Shown: piece by piece, positions 10,932 to 21,798 of the stretch
Layout: each line of letters begins with the position of its first letter
How positions within the stretch are numbered: position 1 is the first letter of the stretch
Source: Pseudorasbora parva
Lineage: Eukaryota > Chordata > Actinopteri > Cypriniformes > Gobionidae
Direction of reading: 5' to 3'
Assembly: GCF_024679245.1 (NCBI RefSeq)
Contig: NC_090188.1
Span: 35,176,951-35,240,950 of the forward strand
DNA: 64,000 nucleotides
Program-made: the position numbers and the translations under genes
The notes under the pieces: model-generated
The model's database searches: none
Told to the model about the DNA's origin: nothing
Seen by the model: only the letters and a program-made list of their open reading frames with translations

Positions 10932-11785
10932 ACCTGCGTGAAGTTGGCCCCCCACCCAACGCAAAACTTCTGCAAAATAGTCTCAATCGTTTGTGCTCCG
11001 TTTGTGCTGGTTTGTGCCGTAAAAAATTTCGTTTGTGCTGCTTTGGTTTTTAAGATATTAAAAGAACATTTATAGGTCATTCTGAGGTCACTCAGCCCCC
11101 CACAAGCTCCAAATTCACCCCAAATAGTCTCAATCGTTTGTGCTCCGTTTGTGCTGGTTTGTGCCGGTAAAATTTTCGTTTGTGCTGCTTTCGTTTTTAA
11201 AATATTGGACTTTTAAATTATGGACGATGACGTCACCAGCCCCCCAACCTGCTCCAAATTCACCCAAAATAGTCTCAATCGTTTGTGCTCCGTTTGTGCT
11301 GGTTTGTGCTGGTAATATTTTCGTTTATGCTGCTTCCGTTTTTAAAATATTATACATTGAATTATAGACGATGACGTCACCAGCCCCCCGACCTGCTCCA
11401 AATTCACTTCAAATAGTCTCGTTAGTTTGTGCTCCGTTTGTGCTGGTTTGTGCCGGTAAAAGTTTCATTTGTGCTGCCTCCGTTTTTAAGATATTAAAAA
11501 AATATTAAGCTTTGCATTCTGAGGTCACTCAGCCCCCGACCTGCTCCAAGTTGACCGCAAATAGTCTCAATCGTTTGTGCTCCGTTTGTGCTGGTTTGTG
11601 CCGGTAAAAGTTTCGTTTGTGCTGCTTTCGTTTTTAAAATAATATACATTGAATTATAGACGATGACGTCACCAGCCCCCGGACCTGCTTCAAGTTGACC
11701 GCAAATAGTCTCAATCGTTTGTACTCCGTTTGTGCTTGTTTGTGCCGGTAAAAGTTTCGTTTTGTGGCTTTCTTTTTTTAACAAT
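10932..11785 (+). repeat. Left terminal inverted repeat with six ~146-bp units
   Basis: The motif AAATAGTCTCAATCG recurs near 10976, 11123, 11267, 11412, 11559 and 11705, a period of about 146 bp. Each unit also holds GTTTGTGCTCCGTTTGTGC. Unit junctions carry either a palindromic TGACGTCA (11228, 11372, 11664) or CTGAGGTCACTCAG. Such subterminal arrays often serve as transposase binding sites or promoter elements; that role is inferred. Confidence 0.85.
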
Positions 11786-13148
11786 ACAAGTTAGCCTGAT
11801 TCAAACGGCAAACCAAATTACATTAAACAGTAGCATTACTGTGCATTTTTCAACTTTTAACGGACACGGCGGATCACAGGATGTGGATGTAAAACAAACT
11901 CCAGTCCAAGGTAAGTGTTTTTTACTTGTTAATGCATGTTTTTACGTGAATAACAGTGGTAAAATTAACATTGTCACTAATGCACGCACCATATAACGTT
12001 AATCTGTTTGCTAATGTGTTTATACAATAGGCTAAATATGTGCGTATCTCCTATACAGTAAAGTAACCGGTCAAAAGTTTGGAAATAAGATTTTTAAATA
12101 TTTTTGAAACAAGTCTCTTAACCTCACCAAAGGCAGTTTTTGTGAAATATTACACTTTAAATTAATAATTATTATGTATGTAATGTCAACGCTCAAATTT
12201 CCGCATACTTCAGTCTTTAATATCACCCTTCAGAAATCATAGTAAAATAAAGAATGGTTCTTATTTTTATCAATGTAAAAAATAAAAAATAAAATTGCAT
12301 GCTTAATATTTTTGTAAAAACCTTGATACATTTTTGTGTTTTTTACCTGTCTATAAATCAAAGATACAAATAACTTTTATTTATTTTAACATACAATTAC
12401 ATTGTATGTATAACGTTTATCATACATTATTATACAAATTTATTTTAAATAGTAATATTTGTATCAGTATAATTGTCTTTGCTGTCTCTTTTGATTGATT
12501 TATTGTGTCCTTGCTGAATAAAAATATCCATTTATATACATACAACCTTTGATGTATTGTGTATCATGGTTTCCACACACAAAAAAAAAAAACATTGATG
12601 ATAATTAATGTTTCTTAAGCAGCAAATCATTAGATTCATGTGACACTGAAGACTGGAGTAATAATGATACATTCAGCTTTGATCACGGGAATAAATTACA
12701 CTTAACTATATATTCACAGCTGATTTAAAGTTTTCACTGTATTTGTGATCTAATAAATACAGACTTGGTGAGCAGAAGAGACTTCTTTCAGAAACATTAA
12801 AGCCTAATGTTTTCCAACTATAATGTATGTGGAAACTCATGACTCAATGAATTCGAAATTAAGCCAAGTAAAGTGATTTTACTTTTGAATTGCTGTGTAC
12901 TATTGAACATCCATTAACACAAATAATGGACCTTTAAAACTTAAACTTAAAAACACTTAATACTGACAAGCTACTATCTGTATTCAAACCAAAAATGCCA
13001 CACATAATAATAGACTTGAGTGCAAACATCATCAAGCCTGACTTCAAAAAAAGCAGATACTTCTTCTCCAAACAGGAATCGGAAAACAAGGTTGTGTGGC
13101 ATACAACAAAAATACGTGTACTTGTGAAAGTAATTTTAAATAATGAAA
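11786..13148. other. Non-coding interior, 3' of the transposase gene
   Basis: AT-rich sequence between the left arm and the minus-strand stop codon. On the plus strand, CCAGTCCAAG|GTAAGTG at 11901-11917 is a strong splice-donor match. Segments near 12060-12150 and 12600-12700 (GTGACACTGAAGACTGGAGT) look like a widespread fish MITE, probably inserted later. The 3' UTR and poly(A) site of the transposase should lie here; no single site was fixed. Confidence 0.5.
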
Positions 13149-16100
13149 TTAGTCTTTTGTGTATAATACAGCATGTGGGCATATTTTGTTTTTTTCTGAC
13201 GCTCCTGTTACTCCACTTCTCAGGTCGTCATACATCTCCCAGACACATGGAGACCTCCTGCAGTAGGCCACATAATGTCCAAGAGCATCCTGGGTTAAGC
13301 CTCCTCTGAAAGCAATGACTGCCCTTAAAGTAAATCTCTCTCCTTGGAGCATCAAATTAGAGGGAAATTCACGCAAAGCAAATTCAGTGGAGTTGCTTTC
13401 CAGGTCAGTGTCAACCCACAGAAGTTCTCCCAGACTGTAACTGTGAGAGACTTTTCCTGCACAGAGCTCTTTCCCTGTGGCACCTGTCTTGAATGCAGAG
13501 GGACACTGTGACGGACTTTGGATTGGCCTGAGGCAGGGGGACTCCGGAAGGTTAAGGCCTTCTTCTACCGCGGTCTGAAGATGAGCCATGCCAGAAGCCT
13601 GTAGTACAGCAACAGAAGTACAAACTAATGAAATTTCCCTTGTGACTTGTTTGCTGAGACCACAATACTGAGAGGAGCACTGTTTTGTGAGGGAAACACA
13701 CGCATGTTTTATCATTGACTTTCCTATGATAGTGGAGATGTGGCACTGTGCATCGATTTGAAGAGCACCAGATTTCAATCGGACAGCTTTGAATATTCCA
13801 CTCACCAGCTCTGCCCTCTGTATGTAGGCCTGTGCATTCAGACCCTTTGTGGTGATGGATTTCACAAGTTGGAGGAGGTTGTTGGAATCCTCACCGCAAA
13901 CAATATTTTCAAAAGTGACACTATCGCAGAAAGCACAACATAAGCACTGACAAAAAGCATCGAATGCACATGTGTTCAGCACAGAGACTCTTGATTTCCT
14001 GAGTTTAACAGGCTGTTGATTATTTCCATTTTTCAACAGATCTACTTTCAGTTTTTTTCCCCTGACAGATGGATCCGCATGGAGCCATTCAGGACAAGGA
14101 GAGAGGTATGAGTTCCTCTTCCTCTTTTTGGGTGGAACCGCTTGGCCTCTCCAGTTTTCAACAGCGTCTTCATCTGTTGGATGGATGATTGTGAGGGGGT
14201 CAGACTTCCCAGAACAGTAAGTGCCCATTTCTGTCTTTCCATCAATACAGGTTGTGGTGGGTAGTGGATTGTTGTCTGTCGTGATCACTGTTGAAATGGT
14301 TGTATCTTCTTCACTTTTTTCCCCAGCTTTCTGTTTAGCAGAACAAATTCGCATGTTGCCTTCAATGAAGGACAGATGTCGAGCAATGAATCGATCCACC
14401 CGAATAGGCAGGTTTTCATGCTTGAAAAGGCCATGTTTGATGTTTTTGAACTCTGCTTCAACATTGGCGGAACTTGCGGTGATATTGGTGCTTCGGTGGT
14501 GAGGGATCATTACTCCTGTCCAGAGTGGCAAGTAACTTGCAATCCAGATTATATTGGGAATAATCTCAGGGAGAAAGTGCATATTGTCATGATCACCATT
14601 AGATACGGCAAGTGACCTGCTCTCATCACATATGTCTGTCACCCACTGCCGTAGGTCTGTCTGTGTTTGGTCACATGGATCCCCTTCTTCCAGGTCCTCA
14701 CCCTCCACATCTGGAATGATGACACACTCTTCAGCAATTCTGGCTTTTAGGTGTTTCTTGCACCTCTCTGATATGAGGGGGACTCCAGAGCTGTCATTGC
14801 CCTCTGCTTCACTGAGAGCCACAACAGTAATGCTGCGTAGTAGCTCTCTTGCATCATCCATGGATTGTGACATGAGAAGCTGTGCCATTGACCTCACAAA
14901 AAAATCTTTGATGCGATGTGGTTTCTTCTTCAAGCAGTCCCACTGGCAGATCATCTTGATGCAGTGAGCAACATCAACCCGAACAAAACAAGATGGCACT
15001 TTTGCTGACTGTTTGCAGAGTAAGACACCACAACACTCATTGACGTAGGTCTTTAGATCAGGATGAGGAGTAAAAGCCTTGACCAGAGCTCCAAGCAAAG
15101 CCAGAGAAAAGTCACTGACAACCTCCTTCGGTGTTGGTGCACCTGCGCGTATCCATTCTCTCAGCCAATGTGTTATGGCATTAACATCATGTCTCTCTGA
15201 CAACATTTGCACCACTGGGACACTTGAGTTCTCATCTCGTGCCAGAACGCCCTGATATAAAAATATATGGCCAGATTTACCACTTGGTCTCTGTAGTTTC
15301 CTCACAACTGAGCCAGTTGCATCAAAACTCACAGTGGGGTTAGTAGATGTCTTTGATAATGACTTGTACATATACATTTGTGTTTGACTCCAATAGTGAC
15401 AGAAAAACTTGTCCAGTCCAATGTCTTTAATGCTACCACTGTGAGGTGGACTGTATTTTAGCATCTGTACTGACAAAATCGGGTCCTTGTCACCTAATTC
15501 TATGTCATTTCTCTCTTGCTTTGCTTTGCGCAGGGTGGCCAAATTAGGCAGATGGCTCGGTTCAGGATCTCCAAACTCCATCAGCTTTGCTGCTTCTGAT
15601 GCCCTCCACACATGCGGCTCCATTCTACCCTCACACAGTTCTTTGGATATTTGCAAACGCAAGTTACCAGACATCGCACGTTTGGAACAGCCAGTGTGCA
15701 GGGAGTCATCAGTGTTTTTAATTAAACACTTGAACACCATTGGGCTGTTCATTTCAGGCTCTCTGTCACATTTTATGTGAATGTGGCCACGACACTCCTT
15801 ACAGTTGCCTCTGATTTCTATATATTTATCTGTGGCTGATGGATAGACCTTGGCTCTTTTAAAGACAACTGTGCAGGGGCATTTCACTTCTTGCCAAATG
15901 TGATGATTTATCACATGCGTCCAGATGCCCGGCTTCAAAATTGTGTATTCCCTTTTTTGTGTTTTGGAGAACTTGTCTTTGTATGAAACTGTTTCAGGCA
16001 TGAATTCAATCCATTTCTGAAATGGAACTTCAAGATCAAAAGTCCAGGCATCTTTTGGTCTGGGGGAATGGGATCCTGGCTCAAAATCAGTGTTATCACT

Positions 16101-16343
16101 ACTGCCACTTGTTTCATGATCACGTTCACAATTAAACCCTAAAGCAGTCCAGATTTTGTGCCTGTTTAGTTTAACAAAAGTGTATAGAGCCTTTGCAGTG
16201 ATCTTGTTTTCTAGCTGCTTACTAAGCTCTGTCCAGATGCTCTGATTAGGAGTAGCTATGTTGCCATTTTGTACTATGGCCTCTTTTGATGAGCACAAGA
16301 CTGTGAAAATGGAATCTCTGTCGACTGCTGGTTTCTTGGGCAT
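13149..16343 (-). CDS. Mutator-like transposase fused to a USP-like cysteine protease (1064 aa)
   Basis: One uninterrupted frame, the only gene of the 6.9-kb transposon. Residues 155-192 hold a Cys/His cluster (CPC, CKEC, HIHIKC) likely to bind zinc. The DDE core follows: Asp341 in VSFDATG, Asp411 in VVSDFSLALLGAL, a conserved VDVAHCIK (Asp457/His460), and Glu629 in the NVEAEFKNIKHG box. Spacing and wording resemble MULE transposases. A PPKKRKR basic motif (about 737-743) could be a nuclear import signal. Residues 785-1064 look like a compact USP/C19 peptidase: Cys box LNTCAFDAFCQ (Cys792), His box GHYVAYCRR (His1023), then W..MYDD (Asp1039/1040). Mutator elements commonly carry Ulp1-type proteases; a USP-type partner is unusual as far as I know. 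Start: the first ATG, immediately after a splice acceptor. The protease may remove ubiquitin from the transposase or host factors, but that is inference. Confidence 0.8.
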   Translation of the reverse strand: MPKKPAVDRDSIFTVLCSSKEAIVQNGNIATPNQSIWTELSKQLENKITAKALYTFVKLNRHKIWTALGFNCERDHETSGSSDNTDFEPGSHSPRPKDAWTFDLEVPFQKWIEFMPETVSYKDKFSKTQKREYTILKPGIWTHVINHHIWQEVKCPCTVVFKRAKVYPSATDKYIEIRGNCKECRGHIHIKCDREPEMNSPMVFKCLIKNTDDSLHTGCSKRAMSGNLRLQISKELCEGRMEPHVWRASEAAKLMEFGDPEPSHLPNLATLRKAKQERNDIELGDKDPILSVQMLKYSPPHSGSIKDIGLDKFFCHYWSQTQMYMYKSLSKTSTNPTVSFDATGSVVRKLQRPSGKSGHIFLYQGVLARDENSSVPVVQMLSERHDVNAITHWLREWIRAGAPTPKEVVSDFSLALLGALVKAFTPHPDLKTYVNECCGVLLCKQSAKVPSCFVRVDVAHCIKMICQWDCLKKKPHRIKDFFVRSMAQLLMSQSMDDARELLRSITVVALSEAEGNDSSGVPLISERCKKHLKARIAEECVIIPDVEGEDLEEGDPCDQTQTDLRQWVTDICDESRSLAVSNGDHDNMHFLPEIIPNIIWIASYLPLWTGVMIPHHRSTNITASSANVEAEFKNIKHGLFKHENLPIRVDRFIARHLSFIEGNMRICSAKQKAGEKSEEDTTISTVITTDNNPLPTTTCIDGKTEMGTYCSGKSDPLTIIHPTDEDAVENWRGQAVPPKKRKRNSYLSPCPEWLHADPSVRGKKLKVDLLKNGNNQQPVKLRKSRVSVLNTCAFDAFCQCLCCAFCDSVTFENIVCGEDSNNLLQLVKSITTKGLNAQAYIQRAELVSGIFKAVRLKSGALQIDAQCHISTIIGKSMIKHACVSLTKQCSSQYCGLSKQVTREISLVCTSVAVLQASGMAHLQTAVEEGLNLPESPCLRPIQSPSQCPSAFKTGATGKELCAGKVSHSYSLGELLWVDTDLESNSTEFALREFPSNLMLQGERFTLRAVIAFRGGLTQDALGHYVAYCRRSPCVWEMYDDLRSGVTGASEKNKICPHAVLYTKD

Positions 16344-16633
16344 CTGGCATAAACAAACATAATTACCTACTGAAATAATCCTGACTCAAATGTCATGTAC
16401 AGTTTACATATTTTATGTATTACTGTATTTGTTCAAATATAAGGATAGGTTGACTCCTAGATGCACAATGTATTAAAAAACTAACTTGCAGCTGTAATTA
16501 CCATTTCATAGTTGTATTATCAAAGAGTTTTCTGTTCAATAAACCTTGACAATCTTAACTTTTGAATGTTGTACCATTAATCTTGAAGGTAACTAATAAT
16601 ATTGTAACTGACAGTGTAAAACATTGTACTTAC
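16344..16633 (-). other. Probable 5'-leader intron of the transposase gene
   Basis: On the minus strand, GGCAAAT|GTAAGTACAATG (16634/16633) is a strong donor, and TTTGTTTATGCCAG|ATGCCC places an acceptor exactly before the start codon (16344/16343). Removing 290 bases would join a leader transcribed from the right arm to the coding exon. No transcript evidence is available. Confidence 0.5.
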
Positions 16634-16978
16634 ATTTGCCAGATTTGTTTTAGTAACGACTTTTGTAGATTGATTTTTATATCAACTTTTCCTCTACTAA
16701 CTAATTTCCACTACTAGTGTGTCACTTACACCTAGTGGTGGGAGTGAAGTGCAGCAGATGAAACCCCTTGCAAATAATTAAAACGTTAAATCAGGAGAGA
16801 CCAGTGAATGGAATAAAAATAATTGTTTATTGAACAAATGCTGTGATGGTTATCCTTGACAAAGTCTTTTGCAATTTGATTCCTAAAAAGTGTTCACACC
16901 GAGGGAGAATTGTGCTGAACTTGGAGCAGGTCGGGGGGGCTGGTGATGTCATCGTCTATAATTCAATGTATAATTTTT

Positions 16979-17827
16979 TAAAAACGAAAGGAGCACAAAC
17001 GAAACTTTTACCGGCACAAACCAGCACAAACGGAGTACAAACGATTGAGACTATTTGCGGTCAACTTGAAGCAGGTCCGGGGGCTGGTGACGTCATCGTC
17101 TATAATTCAATGTATATTATTTTAAAAACGAAAGCAGCACAAACGAAACTTTTACCGGCACAAACCAGCACAAACGGAGCACAAACGATTGAGACTATTT
17201 GCGGTCAACTTGGAGCAGGTCGGGGGCTGAGTGACCTCAGAATGCAAAGCTTAATATTTTTTTAATATCTAAAAAACGGAGGCAGCACAAATGAAACTTT
17301 TACCGGCACAAACCAGCACAAACGGAGCACAAACTAACGAGACTATTTGAAGTGAATTTGGAGCAGGTCGGGGGGCTGGTGACGTCATCGTCTATAATTC
17401 AATGTATAATATTTTAAAAACGGAAGCAGCATAAACGAAAATATTACCAGCACAAACCAGCACAAACGGAGCACAAACGATTGAGACTATTTTGGGTGAA
17501 TTTGGAGCAGGTTGGGGGGCTGGTGACGTCATCGTCCATAATTTAAAAGTCCAATATTTTAAAAACGAAAGCAGCACAAACGAAAATTTTACCGGCACAA
17601 ACCAGCACAAACAGAGCACAAACGATTGAGACTATTTGGGGTGAATTTGGAGCTTGTGGGGGGCTGAGTGACCTCAGAATGACCTATAAATGTTCTTTTA
17701 ATATCTTAAAAACCAAAGCAGCACAAACGAAATTTTTTACGGCACAAACCAGCACAAACGGAGCACAAACGATTGAGACTATTTTGCAGAAGTTTTGCGT
17801 TGGGTGGGGGGCCAACTTCACGCAGGT
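16979..17827 (-). repeat. Right terminal inverted repeat with six ~146-bp units
   Basis: The arm mirrors 10932-11785 with only a handful of visible differences in the outer five units. TGACGTCA palindromes lie at 17088, 17380 and 17524. A partial seventh unit with a degenerate site (TGATGTCA, about 16943) extends inward to about 16915 and is absent from the left arm. This arm lies upstream of the transposase gene and is its likely promoter. Confidence 0.85.
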
Positions 17828-17995
17828 CTCCAGGCGCTCGGTTTTTTCCGGAAAGACTCGGAACAGCCCATATTTCTTTTACAAATATAATAAAACTAAA
17901 GACTTTTCGGAGATATGAAGGATGCAATACTACTCTATAGGTACTCAAGATTGACATGAGATTGACTGAAACTGAGTGTTTCACCCCTCCTTTAA

Positions 17996-18299
17996 GTGTT
18001 TTATATTGTTGAGAGTGGGTAGGTTTAGGGGAGGAGTGGAGTTAGTTGCTCCAAAATATAAAATTAGGCTATAAATATAAATTCTGTGAGATCAGGTTGC
18101 GGAATCGTTAGTTTCAGCGTAGACATTCGCGTGGAATCCCACAGCATAGACATACACGCGGATAGCTCAAAATGCGTACAGATAACATGCCACTTGGCTT
18201 TAGAAAATGGCGTGTATGTTTACGCTGTCATGATGTTATGTTGCAGTGTTAATAATTTCCGTTCATTTACGTACATGTTTACGTAATTTACGTTCAAGC
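17996..18299. other. Unassigned repeat-like stretch
   Basis: Includes GTGGGTAGGTTTAGGGG, a phrase common in cyprinid repeats. No gene is seen. Confidence 0.3.
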
Positions 18300-18703
18300 A
18301 CGGTGAAAGAGGTAAGGGATACAACTACGGGCACTGGGCATGCGCACATCAATATCACGTAATTTAATGACCGTATCTGCATTACTGTAAGGGTATGTTT
18401 AGGGTTGGGGTAGGTGTAGGCATTAATAAAACACATCTGTTAAGTAGCAAATGTATTTATTGTTATTTTATTGTGAGATTTTGGCTCACCTCCGACCACT
18501 GCTATACCCCTTCTTGCCACAACTCTTCTTCTCCGTTTTTAGTGTATTTCTGTGGTAGAAGTACAGCGCCACACACTGGCCTGGCATGCAAACTACATCG
18601 TTTTTAGTCCGTTTTCTTAATCTCGTGTGGACGCAGATATTTCTTGAAACGAGGGGAAAAAAAGATCGGATTAGGAAAGCGCTGGCTTCGTGTGGATGAG
18701 GCC
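18300..18703 (-). mobile_element. Truncated Harbinger-type MITE
   Basis: On the minus strand this matches the left part of the element at 31634-33170, including the GGCCTCATCCACACGAAG end (18703 inward) and the internal ACATCTGTTAAGTAGCAAATG segment. A TAA follows at 18704-18706, compatible with a TWA target. The other terminus is missing. Confidence 0.6.
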
Positions 18704-18706
18704 TAA

Positions 18707-19227
18707 AGCTGCTGTGTGAACAGAACTTTTCAAGAATAAGATATGCAAGTACTTTATTCATTTCTAAACAGTGTGTGTTGCACACAGCACTGAATATGAA
18801 AATTTTAAATATTATTGTAAATTGACCTTTCATTAATTTCAGTAGGGTTTACAACAAAGGAATTTTAACAGACCATACATTTTCTGCAGGTCTCTAGTGA
18901 TCTGTCTTTTTTATTTACCATATGCTGGTGACCATATTTTGTTTTGTTGTTTTTTTTCCCAAAAAAGTGTGGCTTTTAAGTCATAGGTTCCTGATAAGTT
19001 CTCTACCAGCTGCATTTGATTCATGGATATTTGATACTTAAAGTTAGTCTTGAAATATTGGTTCAAATCCTAAATGGAGAGGTTGTTTGTATATGCATTC
19101 ACCTTCACAATTTCTCTCAGAAATGATGATCATGTTGGGTAAGTACTTTGTGTATCAATATATTATTTTATTTTTTTACAACACCGGCAAAGATTGTGTA
19201 TTCCAGCCTGATTCCAGCGTGTGTGCG
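18707..19227. other. Unassigned AT-rich stretch
   Basis: No gene, RNA or clean terminal repeats recognised. Confidence 0.3.
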
Positions 19228-19615
19228 GACAGGGTTGCCAAGTTTTTACAACAACCTGCCAACTACTAGCCCTAAACAATAGCTTCTCTGGGGGTTCTCC
19301 AGGGAAAAAATTGTGTTTTGGGGGTAAAATGTGTGTTATTTTGGCAAGGTTGCCTGCTAAAATTCGCACTCATGGGTATATATCACATAATAGTCGCTTC
19401 AACCCGCGGAAAAAAAACGCGGATTGGCAACACTGTGAAGTTGATCTCTGTTGACATTTGAATGACAATGCGTCTTTGTTGCTCTGATTAGTTGTAGGTC
19501 TATCCAATTGAGGTCTTTCCTGGTTCAGTTGAAACACGCCCCATAATCACAGCCCAACGGAGCAGTTTCAGACTCATATTCTGACTAAAATTGAGTATGA
19601 CCACGTCAGGCTAAC
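19228..19615 (+). repeat. Degraded MITE shared with 44085-44355
   Basis: From about 19365 to the GTCAGGCTA end, this matches 44085-44355 closely (for example GGTCTATCCAA and AACACGCCCCATAATCACAG). The left end CAGGGTTGCCAAG is hAT-like, but no duplication was found. Superfamily uncertain. Confidence 0.5.
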
Positions 19616-20834
19616 TTAAAGGTGGGGTAGGTAAGAATTGGTTAAAAAACTTTTTTTTCCAAATTTGTTTAAAAGTTCTTTATATATCAATACATAATTA
19701 AAATGTTAGTACTCTAAAAAATAAAGTATAAAATTTGAGTGTCTGTAGACCTCTCACTACTGTTTTAAAGACAGCTCATTATTTCCATTCACTCCACCTT
19801 CTCCCTTCTGAGCTCTTTCCAAAGCCACGCCCCCAAAATACATGAACGCGCCTCACCGACCGCTCAGCTCGAAGACACATTATTGACCTGAGACTAGCGG
19901 TGTGCATGTCATCATGTCAGAATCACATGTAATAAAACATCTAAATTTATCAGTATGAATATAAATCAATCAACTTTATTTATATAGCGCTTTTACAATC
20001 ACGATTGTGTCAAAGCAGCTTCACAGTGTCAAACAGGATAATATTGCGACAAAATTAGATTTGGCTGTACAGTCGTACTGGAGAAAACAGTGATGTTATC
20101 AGCTTATTTTAATTTATCATATAGCGACAATGTTTGGCAGATCAGTATTGTAGTTTATAGAATTAAATAAGACCTAATTCATACATTTTATTTGTATAAT
20201 AAGTTGAATAACTTTAATCATATTTTTAGTGTCCCCAACTGAGCAAGCCAAGCCAAAGGCAACAGTGGCAAGGAACCAAAACTCCATCAGGGCGTGATGG
20301 AGAAAAATAAACCTTGGGAGAAACAAGACTCAGTCGGGGTGCCAGTTCTCCTCTGGCCTATTAACACAACGTGTAAGATTATTATTCTGGCAACCTTACA
20401 GGTCAGAAATCATATTAGATTGGAATATTCAAAATTTCAGGGTATCACGGAAGAGACGGATTTATTTAGGATGGGGCGTCGATTACACAAGAGTATGAAT
20501 ACATGAAAGATCGGAATTATTGCGCCGAGGACGGGTTTTGAGCATGTCGTGCCAGTGAGGCAAATTCGGAGGAGACACCATTTGACACGGCTCAGCAGAC
20601 ACTCCAGGATGCGTTGGTCATGTCCAGGCAGGTCCACCATCCGATCCGGACAGGGCCCAGATCCGGGATAAACCTCGGGATAAACAGAGAGACTAACATT
20701 AGTGTAGATGCCACTCTTTTTATGATGTAACGAGTACATCAGGTGTTATGGGAAGTGTTCCCGGTTCCGGGTGACCTAGTTAATGCAGCCTAATAATCAG
20801 TCAATTGATTTGAATAATGAAAGTTAAAAATGTT

Positions 20835-21296
20835 CTATGTGTATGCCATAGTAAAGAGATGTGTTTTTAGTCTAGATTTAAACTGGCAGAGTGTGTCTGC
20901 TTCCCGAACAATGCTAGGAAGACTATTCCAGAGTTTAGGAGCTAAATAGGAAAATGATCGACCGCCTGCAGTTGATTTAGATATTCTAGGTATTATCAAC
21001 TGGCCAGAGTTTTGAGACCGCAATAGACGTTATGGAGTATAATGTGTTAAGAGCTCGCTTAAGTACCGGGGAGCTAAACTATTTAGTGCTTTGTAAGTAA
21101 TAAGCAAGATTTTAAAATGTATGCGATGTTTAATAGGGAGCCAGTGCAGTGTTGACAGAACTGGACTAATATGATCATACTTCCTGGTTCTAGTAAGAAC
21201 TCTAGCTGCTGCATTTTGGACTAGCTGGAGTTTTTTTATTAAGCGAGCAGGGCAACCACCCAGTAGAGCATTACAATAATCTAGCCTTGAGCTCAT
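20835..21296 (-). pseudogene. LINE ORF2 C-terminal region (remnant)
   Basis: Two segments with LDYCNALLGGCPARLIKKLQ, VQNAAARVLTRTRKYDHISP, LHWLPIKHRIHFKI and the closing LAPKLWNSLP...FKSRLKTHLF. This is the conserved post-RT region of L2/CR1 ORF2. A stop and frameshift near 21025 divide it. Confidence 0.75.
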
Positions 21297-21315
21297 GAAC
21301 GCATGTACTAACTGT

Positions 21316-21798
21316 TCAGCATTTTGAAGGATCTATGACCTCTGGAAGTATCTCTTTTAATAGCCTAGTCGGTATAGGGTCAAGCATACATGTTGTTGAT
21401 TTTGATGATTTAACAAGTTTAGCCAATTCTTCTCCTCCTATAGTAGTGAATGAGTGTAATTTTTCCTCAGTGACACTACAGCGCTCTGTCTGAAGTGATA
21501 CTGTAATAGACGGCTGCATGGTTATAATTTTATTCCTAATATTATCAATCTTACTAGTAAAGAAGTTCATAAAGTCATTACTGCTGTGTTGTTTACAAAC
21601 ATCAGAAGCTGAAGCTTTATTTTTTGATAATTTAGCCACTGTATCGAATAAATACTTAGGGTTGTGTTTGTTTTCTTCTAAAAGAGTTGAGAAATAAGCA
21701 GATCTAGCAGTGTTTATGGCCTTTGTATATGCCATCATGCTCTCTTTCCACAAATTGCGAAAAACCTCCAGTTTTGTTTTCTTCCAGCTGCGCTCCAT
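21316..21798 (-). pseudogene. LINE ORF2 linker up to the RT start (remnant)
   Basis: Carries the linker (WKKTKLEVFRNLWKESM, YFSTLLEENKHNPKYLFDT, DFMNFFTSKIDNIRNKI) and the first RT residues LDPIPTRLLKE. It is cut off by the internal deletion. Confidence 0.7.

Larger units (their letters stand above)
10932..17827 (-). mobile_element. Mutator-like DNA transposon carrying a transposase-USP fusion
   Basis: A 6896-bp element bounded by a perfect 9-bp duplication, CTCCAGGCG (10923-10931 and 17828-17836). It inserted into a Kolobok-type element whose uninterrupted copies show that site once. Its termini, ACCTGCGTGAAGTTGGCC and the inverse, begin inverted repeats of about 850 bp that are almost identical. 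Between them lie one long minus-strand gene (13149-16343), a probable 5' leader intron, and non-coding sequence. A 9-bp duplication, long inverted repeats and the DDE signatures of the product fit the Mutator (MULE) superfamily; animal Phantom-type elements are a plausible sub-group. Near-identical arms and an open gene suggest a recent insertion. Confidence 0.85.
9321..17991 (+). mobile_element. Kolobok-type TTAA element, copy A, split by a larger transposon
   Basis: The left end (TTAA 9317-9320, then AGGGGGGGTGAAATGC) and right end (GTTTCACCCCTCCT, then TTAA 17992-17995) belong to one element. Its middle is interrupted at 10931/17828 by the Mutator-like element. Comparison with copies at 41357-42865 and 47178-48117 shows the break falls inside the sequence CTCCAGGCGCTCG. 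Without the insert the element is about 1.77 kb. A THAP-like exon in the 41357 copy plus TTAA duplication indicates the Kolobok superfamily. Confidence 0.8.

Noticed and set aside
10932..11785. Regularly spaced repeats resembling a CRISPR array
   Set aside because: The units are ~146 bp without unique spacers, are mirrored at the other end of a transposon and are bounded by a target duplication; they are subterminal transposon repeats in a vertebrate genome.
13149..16343. A host ubiquitin-specific protease gene
   Set aside because: The frame lies wholly between transposon arms with a 9-bp duplication and begins with a DDE transposase; it is the element's own gene.
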